In this document: piece by piece, positions 8,490-16,223 of the stretch
How positions within the stretch are numbered: position 1 is the first letter of the stretch
Layout of the letters: each line of letters starts with the position of its first letter
Source of the DNA: Verrucomicrobiaceae bacterium E54
Lineage (GTDB): Bacteria; Verrucomicrobiota; Verrucomicrobiia; Verrucomicrobiales; Akkermansiaceae
DNA: 43,396 nt
Assembly (NCBI GenBank): GCA_022548915.1
Contig: JAKZES010000045.1
Location: forward strand, 1-43,396
Direction: 5' to 3'
Notes under the pieces: model-generated
The model's input: the letters and a program-made list of their open reading frames with translations, nothing else
What the model was told of the DNA's origin: nothing
The model's database searches: none
Made by a program: the position numbers and the translations under genes

Positions 8490-11462
8490 TTATCCCACCA
8501 CCCACCCCGCCTTCGCGAGGATCTTGGGCCACTGGTGGACGGCGTTCCGGTCGTAGCCCTTGATGTCGTCGGGCAGCTTGGACCACGGCACGAGATAGGG
8601 GCTGATCTTGCGCTCGGTGTCCTTTTTCTCGCCGTGCCGCCAGCCGTCGTGGAGGCGCTCGGCGTTCCAGCGACCGTGCTCGGCTTCGGCCATGCTTTCG
8701 ATCAGCTCCTTGTCCTCGTCGGTGTCGGCGAACTTGAACACCGGGATCTCTTCCGGCGGCAGTTCGCTTTTCTCGACGGTGAAGCCATGGCTGCGCAGGA
8801 TCTCGGCGGCGTAGAAGGCCTGGTGGCGGTTCGAGTGCTTGAGCCCGGCGGTCAGCCGAGCCCACGGTCGCAGGTTCGGCTCCTTGATCCGTTGGCTCTG
8901 GTCGAGCAGGTAGGCTTGGTGAACCGCCTTGCCGGGTTCCTCCCATTGCTTTTCCCATTCGCTGTCGGGAGCGGCCGAGCGGAAACAGAGCATCGCGGAG
9001 AGCGTCGGAACATCGTCGGGCACGAGCATGCCGTCGGCCCGGCCCTCACCGGCATGGTCCAGCAGCTCCTTGAAACGCTCCGCGGCCTCGCTCTCGTCGT
9101 CGATCACGGCGGCCTTGGCACCGAGCGCCCAGGCAAGGGCCAATTCGGCGGCTGAGATCTTGCCGCCACCGAGGCACAGAAGCACCACCTTCGCCGGGTC
9201 CACCCCGGACGCCAGCAGGTCGGTCCACATCTGAAGCGGTTCGTGGATGGTGAAGTCGCCTGCACCGGGGGTCTTCACCGGAACGACCGGCTCGCCCGCC
9301 GGCCGGGTGCCCGGTGGCAGGTGCTCGGGGATGTAGCCATGCACCGATCCACCGGTGGATTCCTCTGCGGCGTCTTCCCTGGCGAGCTTGGCCAGCAGGC
9401 CACAGACGCCGGCGTCGGTGCCGCCGCTGAGCACCTGGGCGTCGCATCCGGCGAGCGCGGCCCGCAGGTGGGCGTCGAAGCGGGACAGGCGCCCGGCATC
9501 GATCTCGCCGGTGGCTCCGGCGATGATCAGGGCGTGGCGGTCCGCGTCATACTCCACCAGGGGATGGAGGTCTTGGGAATTCCACGATGAGCGATCGCAA
9601 CCCTGCCGGCCGAGCTCCGCTTCACGCGCGAACAGGTCGGCGGCGCATTCGAGAATCGCCACCATCGGGAAATCCTCGCCCATCGCGTCCTCCAGCCGTT
9701 CCAGGCTGCGCCGGATGTCGGCCATCGGGCGCGGGTTCTCGGAGCTTCGGGCCGCCAGGCAGAGCGCCTCGAAGGCCCCGCCGTCGTCGCCGAGGAAGAG
9801 CCGGATGCGGGTCAGCGCCAGCCAGGCGCGGTTGACCTCGATCCCGGCCTCGATGTGAGCCTTGCAGCGCTGCGCGGCCGCGCGCAGGGAGGGCGCCAGC
9901 AGGTCGAGTTGCTGCTTCCTGGCGCCGGCGATCACCTCAAGCTCGACCAGCCCACAGAGGTGGTAGGGATCTTCGGGCACCAGTTGCACGGCACCCTGCA
10001 GGCTGCGGCGCGCCAGGGCGCGGCTGCCCGGGCTGCCGATCAACACCCGGCCGAGCCAGCCCAAGGCCGTCGCGCGGCGGATCCGGTCATCATCCTCGAG
10101 AAACGCGTCGAATCCCTCGTCCGGTTGCGCGACCGATTGGAGAAGCTCCAGCCCCTGTCGGAATTTCGGGTCCTTGGGCTTGTCCTGATGCATCCGGCAC
10201 AGCGCGTGACCAAGCTCCATCCGGATCGCCTCGGCGCAGGGCGCATCGGTCCCGGCGTGGGCATCGAGCGCCTCGATCAGGGTTTCCCAGTCCCAGGCCG
10301 AGCGCGCCAGGTGGGCGATCCCGAGGGCCAGCTTCGCCTTTTTTCCAGGATCCGGTTCAAGCTCGATCAGCAAGCATTGATCCTCGATGCGCCGGTTCCG
10401 CTCGGCGCAATCCATCTGCGCGGCGTACTCGCCGACATAGGCATCCACCTGCGCGACGAAGCGGCCGAATTCGGCGTCCGCCGACTCCAGCGCCGCGGCC
10501 ACCCGGGCCGCCTCGCGTTCGCAGTGGGTGGGCGGCTTGAATCCGCTCTTGTAGAGCCGGTCGTGGGTCACCTCGGAATGGGCGTGCTGGAGCAGCGTGC
10601 GGACCTGGATCTCCGCGACCCGGTCGCCGATTTCCTCCGGGATGGTCACGCCGAGCAGGCTTTTCACCCGCGAGCTGCCATCCTTTTCCATCGGGATCCG
10701 CACCAGGAAATGCACCGACAGGTAGCCGAAGGCATCGCGGGCATGCCGCACCGCGGTGTCGTCATCCTCTTCGATCTCGAACACCTCCCGGATCTGGCGG
10801 CAGATCAGCTCCGCCTCGCGCTCGGTCGGGGCGATCATGCGTCCACCGCAAAGGTCGGTGAGATCGTGGACCGGGTCGGAATACTTGTCCGCCTTGCGCA
10901 GGCACTTCCCGGCGAAGCTGTCGACCGCCTTCGGGCGGGCCTGGACGATCGCCAGCGGCGCCCAGCGCGAACGCAGCTTGTTGAGCACGTCCACCAGCGC
11001 CCCGGCGTAGGTCTTGTAGCGGGGCAGCTCGTCGGTGGCGTAGACCTCGATCTGTCGCCGGAGCCAGTTCCATGAGAAGAACTCGAGGTGCGGCGGCATG
11101 ACCTTGTCTTCACGGGCGAGCTTCTGGAGCTCGACCGGCGTGACCCAGCGGAACGCCGAGTGCTCGTCGCTCAGCGTCACCTCGGGCCGCGAGTCGGTGA
11201 AATCGTGGCAGAACATCGAGTATTCCACCTCACGGCTGTTCGTGACGATCACCTTCTCGGGCTCACCCGGCAGCTCCGGGATCACCAGTCCGGCCTCCTC
11301 CTCCGCCTCGCGGCGGGCGGCCTCAGACGCCGTCTGGCCCTCGTCGATCTTGCCACCGGGAAACTCCCACATGCCTAGAAAATGCCGGCTGGTGCCGCCG
11401 CGCTCGAGGATGAGAATGAGACCTTCGGGATCGCGGACGAGGATCGAGGCGGAGTGTTTCAT
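8490..11462 (-). CDS. Nudix - RelA/SpoT - helical - SLOG - RyR multidomain protein
   Basis: The product has 990 residues from ATG 11462; an upstream ATG at 11498 adds 12 residues without domain support. Residues 1-130 are a Nudix hydrolase with a full Nudix box (about 36-59, GGKIDEGQ...REAEEEAGL). Residues about 140-330 are a RelA/SpoT-type synthetase (DSFAGKCLRK, DLTDLCGGRMI, FGYLSVHFLV, VAEIQVRTLLQHAHSE). Residues 360-620 are helical, TPR-like. Residues about 640-830 look like a SLOG/LSDAT Rossmann domain (ALIIAGATGE, VLSGGTDAGVCGLLAK, VVLLCLGGGKIS). Residues 918-990 are an RyR domain (MAEAEHGRWNAERLHDGWRHG...SPYLVPWSKLP). Synthesis, hydrolysis and binding of nucleotide messengers are thus predicted in one chain. 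Which activities are real is unknown. A membrane TIR protein follows and may be the effector. Confidence 0.88.
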   Translation of the reverse strand: MKHSASILVRDPEGLILILERGGTSRHFLGMWEFPGGKIDEGQTASEAARREAEEEAGLVIPELPGEPEKVIVTNSREVEYSMFCHDFTDSRPEVTLSDEHSAFRWVTPVELQKLAREDKVMPPHLEFFSWNWLRRQIEVYATDELPRYKTYAGALVDVLNKLRSRWAPLAIVQARPKAVDSFAGKCLRKADKYSDPVHDLTDLCGGRMIAPTEREAELICRQIREVFEIEEDDDTAVRHARDAFGYLSVHFLVRIPMEKDGSSRVKSLLGVTIPEEIGDRVAEIQVRTLLQHAHSEVTHDRLYKSGFKPPTHCEREAARVAAALESADAEFGRFVAQVDAYVGEYAAQMDCAERNRRIEDQCLLIELEPDPGKKAKLALGIAHLARSAWDWETLIEALDAHAGTDAPCAEAIRMELGHALCRMHQDKPKDPKFRQGLELLQSVAQPDEGFDAFLEDDDRIRRATALGWLGRVLIGSPGSRALARRSLQGAVQLVPEDPYHLCGLVELEVIAGARKQQLDLLAPSLRAAAQRCKAHIEAGIEVNRAWLALTRIRLFLGDDGGAFEALCLAARSSENPRPMADIRRSLERLEDAMGEDFPMVAILECAADLFAREAELGRQGCDRSSWNSQDLHPLVEYDADRHALIIAGATGEIDAGRLSRFDAHLRAALAGCDAQVLSGGTDAGVCGLLAKLAREDAAEESTGGSVHGYIPEHLPPGTRPAGEPVVPVKTPGAGDFTIHEPLQMWTDLLASGVDPAKVVLLCLGGGKISAAELALAWALGAKAAVIDDESEAAERFKELLDHAGEGRADGMLVPDDVPTLSAMLCFRSAAPDSEWEKQWEEPGKAVHQAYLLDQSQRIKEPNLRPWARLTAGLKHSNRHQAFYAAEILRSHGFTVEKSELPPEEIPVFKFADTDEDKELIESMAEAEHGRWNAERLHDGWRHGEKKDTERKISPYLVPWSKLPDDIKGYDRNAVHQWPKILAKAGWVVG

Positions 11463-11822
11463 GGAGGGGAGAAAATAACGATGGGGATCTGGGATCAATC
11501 AGGCCACGAGAGCCAACATAGACGGACAAGGGTTTCACCAAGCTTACCGCCTATTGCCTAACGAATCGCTGTTCGCTAGGCAAGCACGCCTCGGTGTCAT
11601 CGAGGATATGCGCGGTGGATGAGAGACCGTGCAGAGGTGCCGGGTGTTTTCCGCCGTGCAGGCACCGCCGAAACCGCCGATGGGAGATCCACCACCGCAC
11701 TCACTCACCGGAAATGGTGGACATCGGCCCGCCTGGATGGCCTCCCTGCAAATCCCAAACCGCGAACGCCGGAAGTTCGGGACGCGGCCCAGCCGGGTCC
11801 ATTGCTTCAAGTCCGGGCAACC
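11463..11822. other. Intergenic region containing an operator-like palindrome
   Basis: About 360 bp without a supported gene lie between the start of the Nudix-RelA gene and the end of the FINCPYD gene. At 11554-11583 there is a near-perfect inverted repeat: arms of 12 nt (TTGCCTAACGAA and its complement with one mismatch) around a 6-nt loop. It lies about 90 nt upstream of the 11462 start codon and has no T-run, so an operator is more likely than a terminator. Confidence 0.5.
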
Positions 11823-12491
11823 TTACCCGGCCTTCGATCTCGTCCCGATCCACTCCCTGACCTTGTCGCAGAATTCGGCGATGATCATGCGGTCCAATTC
11901 GGCTTGCTTGCGCATCCTTCCATCCTTCGTGAACTGGAGATCCGCCAAAAATTCGTTGTATTCGCGCCAGATATCGTGCCCATCGGGATAGTCGTCCCGT
12001 CCGTCGCCGTGGCGGTATTCATAGAAAAAATCCCTCACGACCGTGATCAACTCCTCCGGACTGTCGTCATGGACCTGAAAGTCACTCCCGTCGAGGTCGC
12101 TGATGGCCGCCTTCGCGGATCGCCCAGTCGATTCCACGATGAGGAACTTCTTCGGGAGGCCTTTCCCATATTCGACGGACTTCCTCGCGTAACACTCCCA
12201 CGCCCAGTCGATTCCGAGCTCGAAGGGCATGTTCATCCGGTAGTATTCCCCCGCTTTCGACGCCCTGTTCCTCGACAGGTCGTGGAATCCGAAGCGGCAG
12301 AGCGGAATCAATCCCGCGATCTTGTCGAGTCGAACTTCTTTGCAGTCCAGCCTTTCTGCCGCCGTCTCGGGCCGGTAGCCGAGCCGGATCACCGCGAAGA
12401 GCACGGCCCTCAGGAGGGGGATGTAATCCTTGTCGTAAGGACAGTTTATGAAGACACCTTGGCGGTAGTCTTTCGTTTCGGGCGGGGGCAT
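11823..12491 (-). CDS. Conserved 'FINCPYD' protein, Rossmann-like, function unassigned
   Basis: The 222-residue protein begins GVFINCPYDKDYIPLLRAVL. This is followed by CKEVRLDKIAGLIPLCRFGFHDLSR and then YYRMNMPFELGIDWA, a spaced motif set I recognise from small bacterial proteins near defence genes but cannot name. The strand-loop-helix start and the FELG segment are reminiscent of TIR-like or nucleoside deoxyribosyltransferase-like Rossmann folds, with the Glu of FELG as a possible catalytic residue. That is inference. No signal peptide or membrane segment is seen. The gene start overlaps the end of the DUF2188 gene by 46 nt, which suggests translational coupling. Confidence 0.75.
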   Translation of the reverse strand: MPPPETKDYRQGVFINCPYDKDYIPLLRAVLFAVIRLGYRPETAAERLDCKEVRLDKIAGLIPLCRFGFHDLSRNRASKAGEYYRMNMPFELGIDWAWECYARKSVEYGKGLPKKFLIVESTGRSAKAAISDLDGSDFQVHDDSPEELITVVRDFFYEYRHGDGRDDYPDGHDIWREYNEFLADLQFTKDGRMRKQAELDRMIIAEFCDKVREWIGTRSKAG

Positions 12492-12721
12492 AAGCGGGCG
12501 GCTGCCGTTGCCGGGATCCGGGTTTCAACGAGACCGCTGCGGTCGTGCACGAAGATCACCATGTCGCCCCCCTTCGCGGCGTTGTCCTTCGCGAATTGCA
12601 CCGCCTCATGGCGGGTAGGCCGAATCCGCAAAGCACGCCGTGCGTTCGGTTTCACCACGGCCCAGCCCTTCCCGTTCGAGACGACATGGATGGGCTGGGG
12701 GCCTGCCTTGGACTTGGCCAT
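12446..12721 (-). CDS. DUF2188-type small protein
   Basis: From ATG 12721 the product has 91 residues. The core QPIHVVSNGKGWAVVKPNAR...TRHEAVQFAKDNAAKGGDMVIFVHDRSG matches the compact DUF2188 pattern (HVV..GkGWaV, A-rich helix, VvHgrdG). Longer starts up to 12829 have no supporting similarity. A GGAGGG about 13 nt upstream is a poor ribosome site. The tail is basic (RLCPRPKRKTTAKVSS). DUF2188 proteins have no established function. It is translated ahead of, and overlaps, the FINCPYD gene. Confidence 0.75.
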   Translation of the reverse strand: MAKSKAGPQPIHVVSNGKGWAVVKPNARRALRIRPTRHEAVQFAKDNAAKGGDMVIFVHDRSGLVETRIPATAAARLCPRPKRKTTAKVSS

Positions 12722-12865
12722 GCCCAACAATCTACCCTCCACCGACTCAGCGTCAATGACGATCCCCCTTGCATGTCGGGCGCGACGATGCCGAAACGTT
12801 CCAATATCTGAGCCATGGCTGACCGGCATCTGGAGTTTGCTTGACCGTGGCGGGTCCCGAGGCGG

Positions 12866-15490
12866 ATGACTCTGGCAAAAATGCCCATGAAATGTTCACC
12901 CGAAACTCCCGAGACCCACGAGGACCGCGTCCGGGGTCTGCTCGGCGGATCGGCTCCGCTTGAGATCCACCGCCAGTGGCTCGCGGACAACAACCAGCTC
13001 ATCCTCGGCCCCGATCTGGACAACGCCCGGGAGATCATGAGCGCCCGCACGGCCGTGCACGACGTGCTGGTCGCCCGCTGGGCCGAGGCCCGGCAGCAGG
13101 AGTTCGGGTATGAACGACCCTTCGCGGTGGTCGCCCACGGGGGCACGGGTCGCCGCGAGCTGACCCCCTGCTCCGACCTCGATTACACGCTGCTGTTCGA
13201 CGATGACATCGAGCACAACGCATTCGTCCAGAGTCTAGCCGCCGAGACCTGCGAGTCGCGGACCTTCGAAGAGCACCACGGCTTCGCTTTCGAGCCGACC
13301 CGGTTCAATCTCGACGTCGCTCCGTTGCTGGATGAGAAAGACCTAAACTCGTTTCTCGACATGCGTGCGGTCTACGATCCGACCGGTTTGGCGGAGAAGT
13401 TCCGGGCGCGCATCCGGGCCACCTACGATCCCTTCCAGCACTTCCTCCACGTCCGCGAGTTCTGGCGGACGCAGCTCAACCGCTCGCCAGCCTGCGACCG
13501 AATCGACGAGTTCGACATCAAAAACGACGCGCTGCGCTTGTTCCAGAGCGGGGTCTGGACCCTGGCGGGCCGGGACTATCTGCACAGCGGGGAAATCTAT
13601 CGCAGCCAGGTCCACCCGCGCGATCTGGAGGCCTACCTCTTCCTCCTGCGGATCCGCTGCTGGATGCACCTCCGCAAGCCTCCGGCGGCAATGACGGCGC
13701 TCGGCAACCACCCCCAGGACGTGTTCCGCTTCGACGACTTCGAATCGTTCGGCGAGATGGCCGGGCCGGACGCCGGGCCCAGGGAGCAATTCGAGTTCGC
13801 CAACGAGGTCCGCGCCCGCTTCCTCTCGGCGCGCCGGCGCGTGCTGGGATTCGCCCGGGGCATCATCCACACCGAACTGCGCCGCGGCCGGCAGGTCCGG
13901 CCCGGCAGCCCCATCACCCTCGGTCCCGGCGGACTGTTTCACGCCGAGGCGCGGCGGTCCCGCACCGACCCAGGCCGCAGCCGCGCCGCGCTGTCCCTCC
14001 TGCATGCCGCCCAGCGCTACGGGGTGCCGGTCGATCCGTCCGAGCTGCAGGGTGCCTTCGACAACGCCGGCGACTGGCTCGAACGCGTGCCCGAGGTCGC
14101 CATGCTGTTTTCCGAACCCCGGGGCAGCCTCGCCGACAGCTTCGAATTTCTTTCCCAGATCGATGGCGCGGAAGACCGCCTCTTCCCCGGGCGCCGGGCC
14201 TTCGAAGCCTCCCTCGATGAACGGGTCCTGGCGGAACGTGCCGATCTGCGGAGCCGCTTCGAACTTGGCAAGCTCCGGAGACTCGAAGAACTGCTCAGCA
14301 TCCAGGCTCCCTCCCCCACCGACGGCGACCCCGGCGCGGTCTCGCCTGCCGCCGCGGCCGCGATGCTCGACAGCGACCATCTCACCGCAGTGAAACTCGC
14401 GCTCAAGACCAAACGCCTGCCGCTGACGGTGGAGGACGAGAAGGCACGACTCGACGAGAGCCGATCTTGGATCGAGCGGTTCTCGTCGGGCTTCTCCGGT
14501 GTCCCGCTGGAGGAATACTACCGCCGCTTCGGCCGCGAGTATGGCTTCGCCGATGACATCCTCGCGATTACCGAGTTCCTCATCGCCAACCGCCGCGCCT
14601 TCAAGGACCACACGCTGGAAGGCCAGAACGATCGCGAGCAGGTCCGCAGGTTCCGGGATCGCTGTGCCACCGAGCAGCGCCTGCACGCGCTCTACGTCTT
14701 CACCTGTGCCGACCGCTTCGAGTGGGGTGCGGAAAGCCGCGAGCCCGCCCGCTGGTTCGTCATCCGCGAGCTCTACCTGAAGACCCTCCACGCCTTCCGC
14801 AGCATCTCTCCGGATGCCGCCGCGGTTCTGCGGGCCGATGGCTACGATGCGGAAGCCCGGGCGGTGATCGAGGACCTGGGCACCGGCTTCTTCGGCGGGC
14901 TCTACGGACGCCACAAGAACCGCTTCGGCAGCCATCTCGTCCAGCTCGCCTCCCGCGACACCGACGAACCCAAGGCCGCCATCCTCCACGACGGGGCGGC
15001 TGTGATCCTCGGCGTGGCGGCACGCGACTTCCCGGGTCTCGCGGCGTGCATCACCGGCGAACTTTGGAAGCGGGGGGTCCGTGTCGGACAGGTCCACTGC
15101 TTCAGCGCCCGGAACCACGGCCTCGTCCTCGACTTCTTCCACCTCGCGCCCGATCAGGACATCGACACGCAGAAACTCCCGGCCCATGTCGAGGAGGCAG
15201 TGGCCCGACGCCTGCATCTCGATTCAAGCGAGGCGCTTCCGGAACTCGCCGGCACCATCGAACTCCACGAGCCCCAGCCCGGGAAATGCCGGATCCGCTA
15301 CAGCGGCTCCCAAGACAGCGCCGGCCTGATCCACGCCCTGTGCTGGAAACTCTTCCACCATCTGCGGGCCGACATCCACGGGCTGAATGCCCACAACACG
15401 CGCACCGGCCCGGTGATGCTGGCGCATGTCTCGCTGCCGCACGATCTGGCTGGCGATGCGGCCCGGCGGATCATGGAGGAGAGGTTCTGA
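12866..15490 (+). CDS. GlnD-like nucleotidyltransferase with degenerate HD region and ACT-like tail
   Basis: The 874-residue protein is as long as GlnD (PII uridylyltransferase). Its nucleotidyltransferase motif is VAHGGTGRRELTPCSDLDYTLLF, with both metal-binding Asp residues, followed by FDIKNDALRLFQSGVW where GlnD has its DxKxxxGGLRD segment (the Gly-rich part is not kept). The later region RRFRDRCATEQRLHALYVFTCADRFEW aligns with the end of the GlnD HD domain, but the His residues expected before it are absent (LIANRRAF). The uridylyl-removing activity may therefore be lost. The C-terminus (about 740-874) has an ACT-like VRVGQVHCFSARNHGLVLDFF segment. Start candidates are ATG 12866 (GAGG close upstream), 12881 and 12887. 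The substrate is unknown. Its last about 79 codons recur at 18013-18249. Confidence 0.8.
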   Translation: MTLAKMPMKCSPETPETHEDRVRGLLGGSAPLEIHRQWLADNNQLILGPDLDNAREIMSARTAVHDVLVARWAEARQQEFGYERPFAVVAHGGTGRRELTPCSDLDYTLLFDDDIEHNAFVQSLAAETCESRTFEEHHGFAFEPTRFNLDVAPLLDEKDLNSFLDMRAVYDPTGLAEKFRARIRATYDPFQHFLHVREFWRTQLNRSPACDRIDEFDIKNDALRLFQSGVWTLAGRDYLHSGEIYRSQVHPRDLEAYLFLLRIRCWMHLRKPPAAMTALGNHPQDVFRFDDFESFGEMAGPDAGPREQFEFANEVRARFLSARRRVLGFARGIIHTELRRGRQVRPGSPITLGPGGLFHAEARRSRTDPGRSRAALSLLHAAQRYGVPVDPSELQGAFDNAGDWLERVPEVAMLFSEPRGSLADSFEFLSQIDGAEDRLFPGRRAFEASLDERVLAERADLRSRFELGKLRRLEELLSIQAPSPTDGDPGAVSPAAAAAMLDSDHLTAVKLALKTKRLPLTVEDEKARLDESRSWIERFSSGFSGVPLEEYYRRFGREYGFADDILAITEFLIANRRAFKDHTLEGQNDREQVRRFRDRCATEQRLHALYVFTCADRFEWGAESREPARWFVIRELYLKTLHAFRSISPDAAAVLRADGYDAEARAVIEDLGTGFFGGLYGRHKNRFGSHLVQLASRDTDEPKAAILHDGAAVILGVAARDFPGLAACITGELWKRGVRVGQVHCFSARNHGLVLDFFHLAPDQDIDTQKLPAHVEEAVARRLHLDSSEALPELAGTIELHEPQPGKCRIRYSGSQDSAGLIHALCWKLFHHLRADIHGLNAHNTRTGPVMLAHVSLPHDLAGDAARRIMEERF

Positions 15491-15695
15491 TACCAATGAA
15501 CGGAATAGGCTGGTAGAATGGCAGGAGTGATTTTCCTCAAGCTCAAGGCGTGACGAGGGCGCGGTGCGGGCACCGCAACCGAGGAACAACGCCGAGATTG
15601 AGGAAAAGCGCCCGGACTTCCTTCCCTTCGCGAAGCGACTGACGTTCAAAACCTTCCGTAGTCACCATTCTACCAGCCTATTCCGTGAGTTGGTA
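15491..15695. mobile_element. MITE-like palindromic element with about 31-bp terminal inverted repeats
   Basis: The left end (15490-15521, ataccaatgaacggaatagg...) and the right end (15665-15696) are inverted copies of 32 nt with two mismatches. Inside, gattttcctcaa near the left end pairs with ttgaggaaaa near the right, and a central GCGGTGC-gg-GCACCGC hairpin exists, so the whole unit can fold on itself. TGA occurs on both sides (15488-15490, 15696-15698), a possible 3-bp target duplication; a TA duplication with ends at CCAA/TTGG is also possible. The left TGA is the stop of the GlnD-like gene. No transposase is encoded, so mobilisation would have to be in trans. Confidence 0.75.
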
Positions 15696-15737
15696 TGAGG
15701 ATCAGCCAGGACCCTCGCGAACCGATACCCACCCATC

Positions 15738-16187
15738 ATGAATCCCGAACTCCACTACCACGGCTCCTTCACCTTGACCCTGGACCGCGACCACCGCGTC
15801 CGCATCCCGGTCGAATGGAGACCGGAGGCAGGGGGCACGCTCCTACTGCTCCCCGCGAGGAGCTTCGACCTGCCGATGCTGAAGGTCATGAGCCGGTCCT
15901 GCCACGAGGGCATCATCGCCATGATCCGCGAAGCCCCCACACCCCCCGCCCGGCGCCAGGCGATCGCCGCCGCCTTCATGGCCATGTCCCATGAAACTGC
16001 GGTCGGGCCACACGGCAAGCTACGCATCCCGAAGCCGCTCTGCGAGAAGGCGGCACTCGAACCGGGTGGCGAGGTCGTCGTCGCCGGTGCCGGCGATCAC
16101 TTCATGATCTGGAACCCGGCAAACTTCGAAACCATGTGTGAACTCGCCACCGACGCGCTTGATGACGACAACCTCGGGATCCTCTGA
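15738..16187 (+). CDS. MraZ/SpoVT-AbrB-like DNA-binding protein
   Basis: The 149-residue protein has two swapped-hairpin-like repeats: FTLTLDRDHRVRIPVEWRPE near the start and AVGPHGKLRIPKPLCEKAAL after the middle, followed by GGEVVVAGAGDHFMIWNPANFE. This double architecture and length are those of MraZ. MraZ normally heads the division and cell-wall cluster and represses it; no mraW, ftsL or murein genes are nearby, so this is a stray paralogue, perhaps a local transcription regulator. It lies between the inverted-repeat element and a convergent Nudix-like/TIR gene. Confidence 0.8.
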   Translation: MNPELHYHGSFTLTLDRDHRVRIPVEWRPEAGGTLLLLPARSFDLPMLKVMSRSCHEGIIAMIREAPTPPARRQAIAAAFMAMSHETAVGPHGKLRIPKPLCEKAALEPGGEVVVAGAGDHFMIWNPANFETMCELATDALDDDNLGIL

Positions 16188-16223
16188 TGCCCGATCCCAG
16201 GCAATCAATCGCCTACGCACGGC

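Noticed and set aside
11619-12869. A 416-codon plus-strand open frame
   Set aside because: It is antisense to the FINCPYD and DUF2188 genes and includes the intergenic region; no domain seen.
13343-15217. A 624-codon open frame on the minus strand
   Set aside because: It is antisense to the GlnD-like gene, with a composition typical of a shadow frame and no domain signature.
1943-15490. A CBASS system (patatin effector plus nucleotidyltransferase)
   Set aside because: The only nucleotidyltransferase is GlnD-like and 10 kb away on the other strand; no CD-NTase, HORMA or TRIP13 gene was found, and the patatin is coupled to an RyR protein instead.
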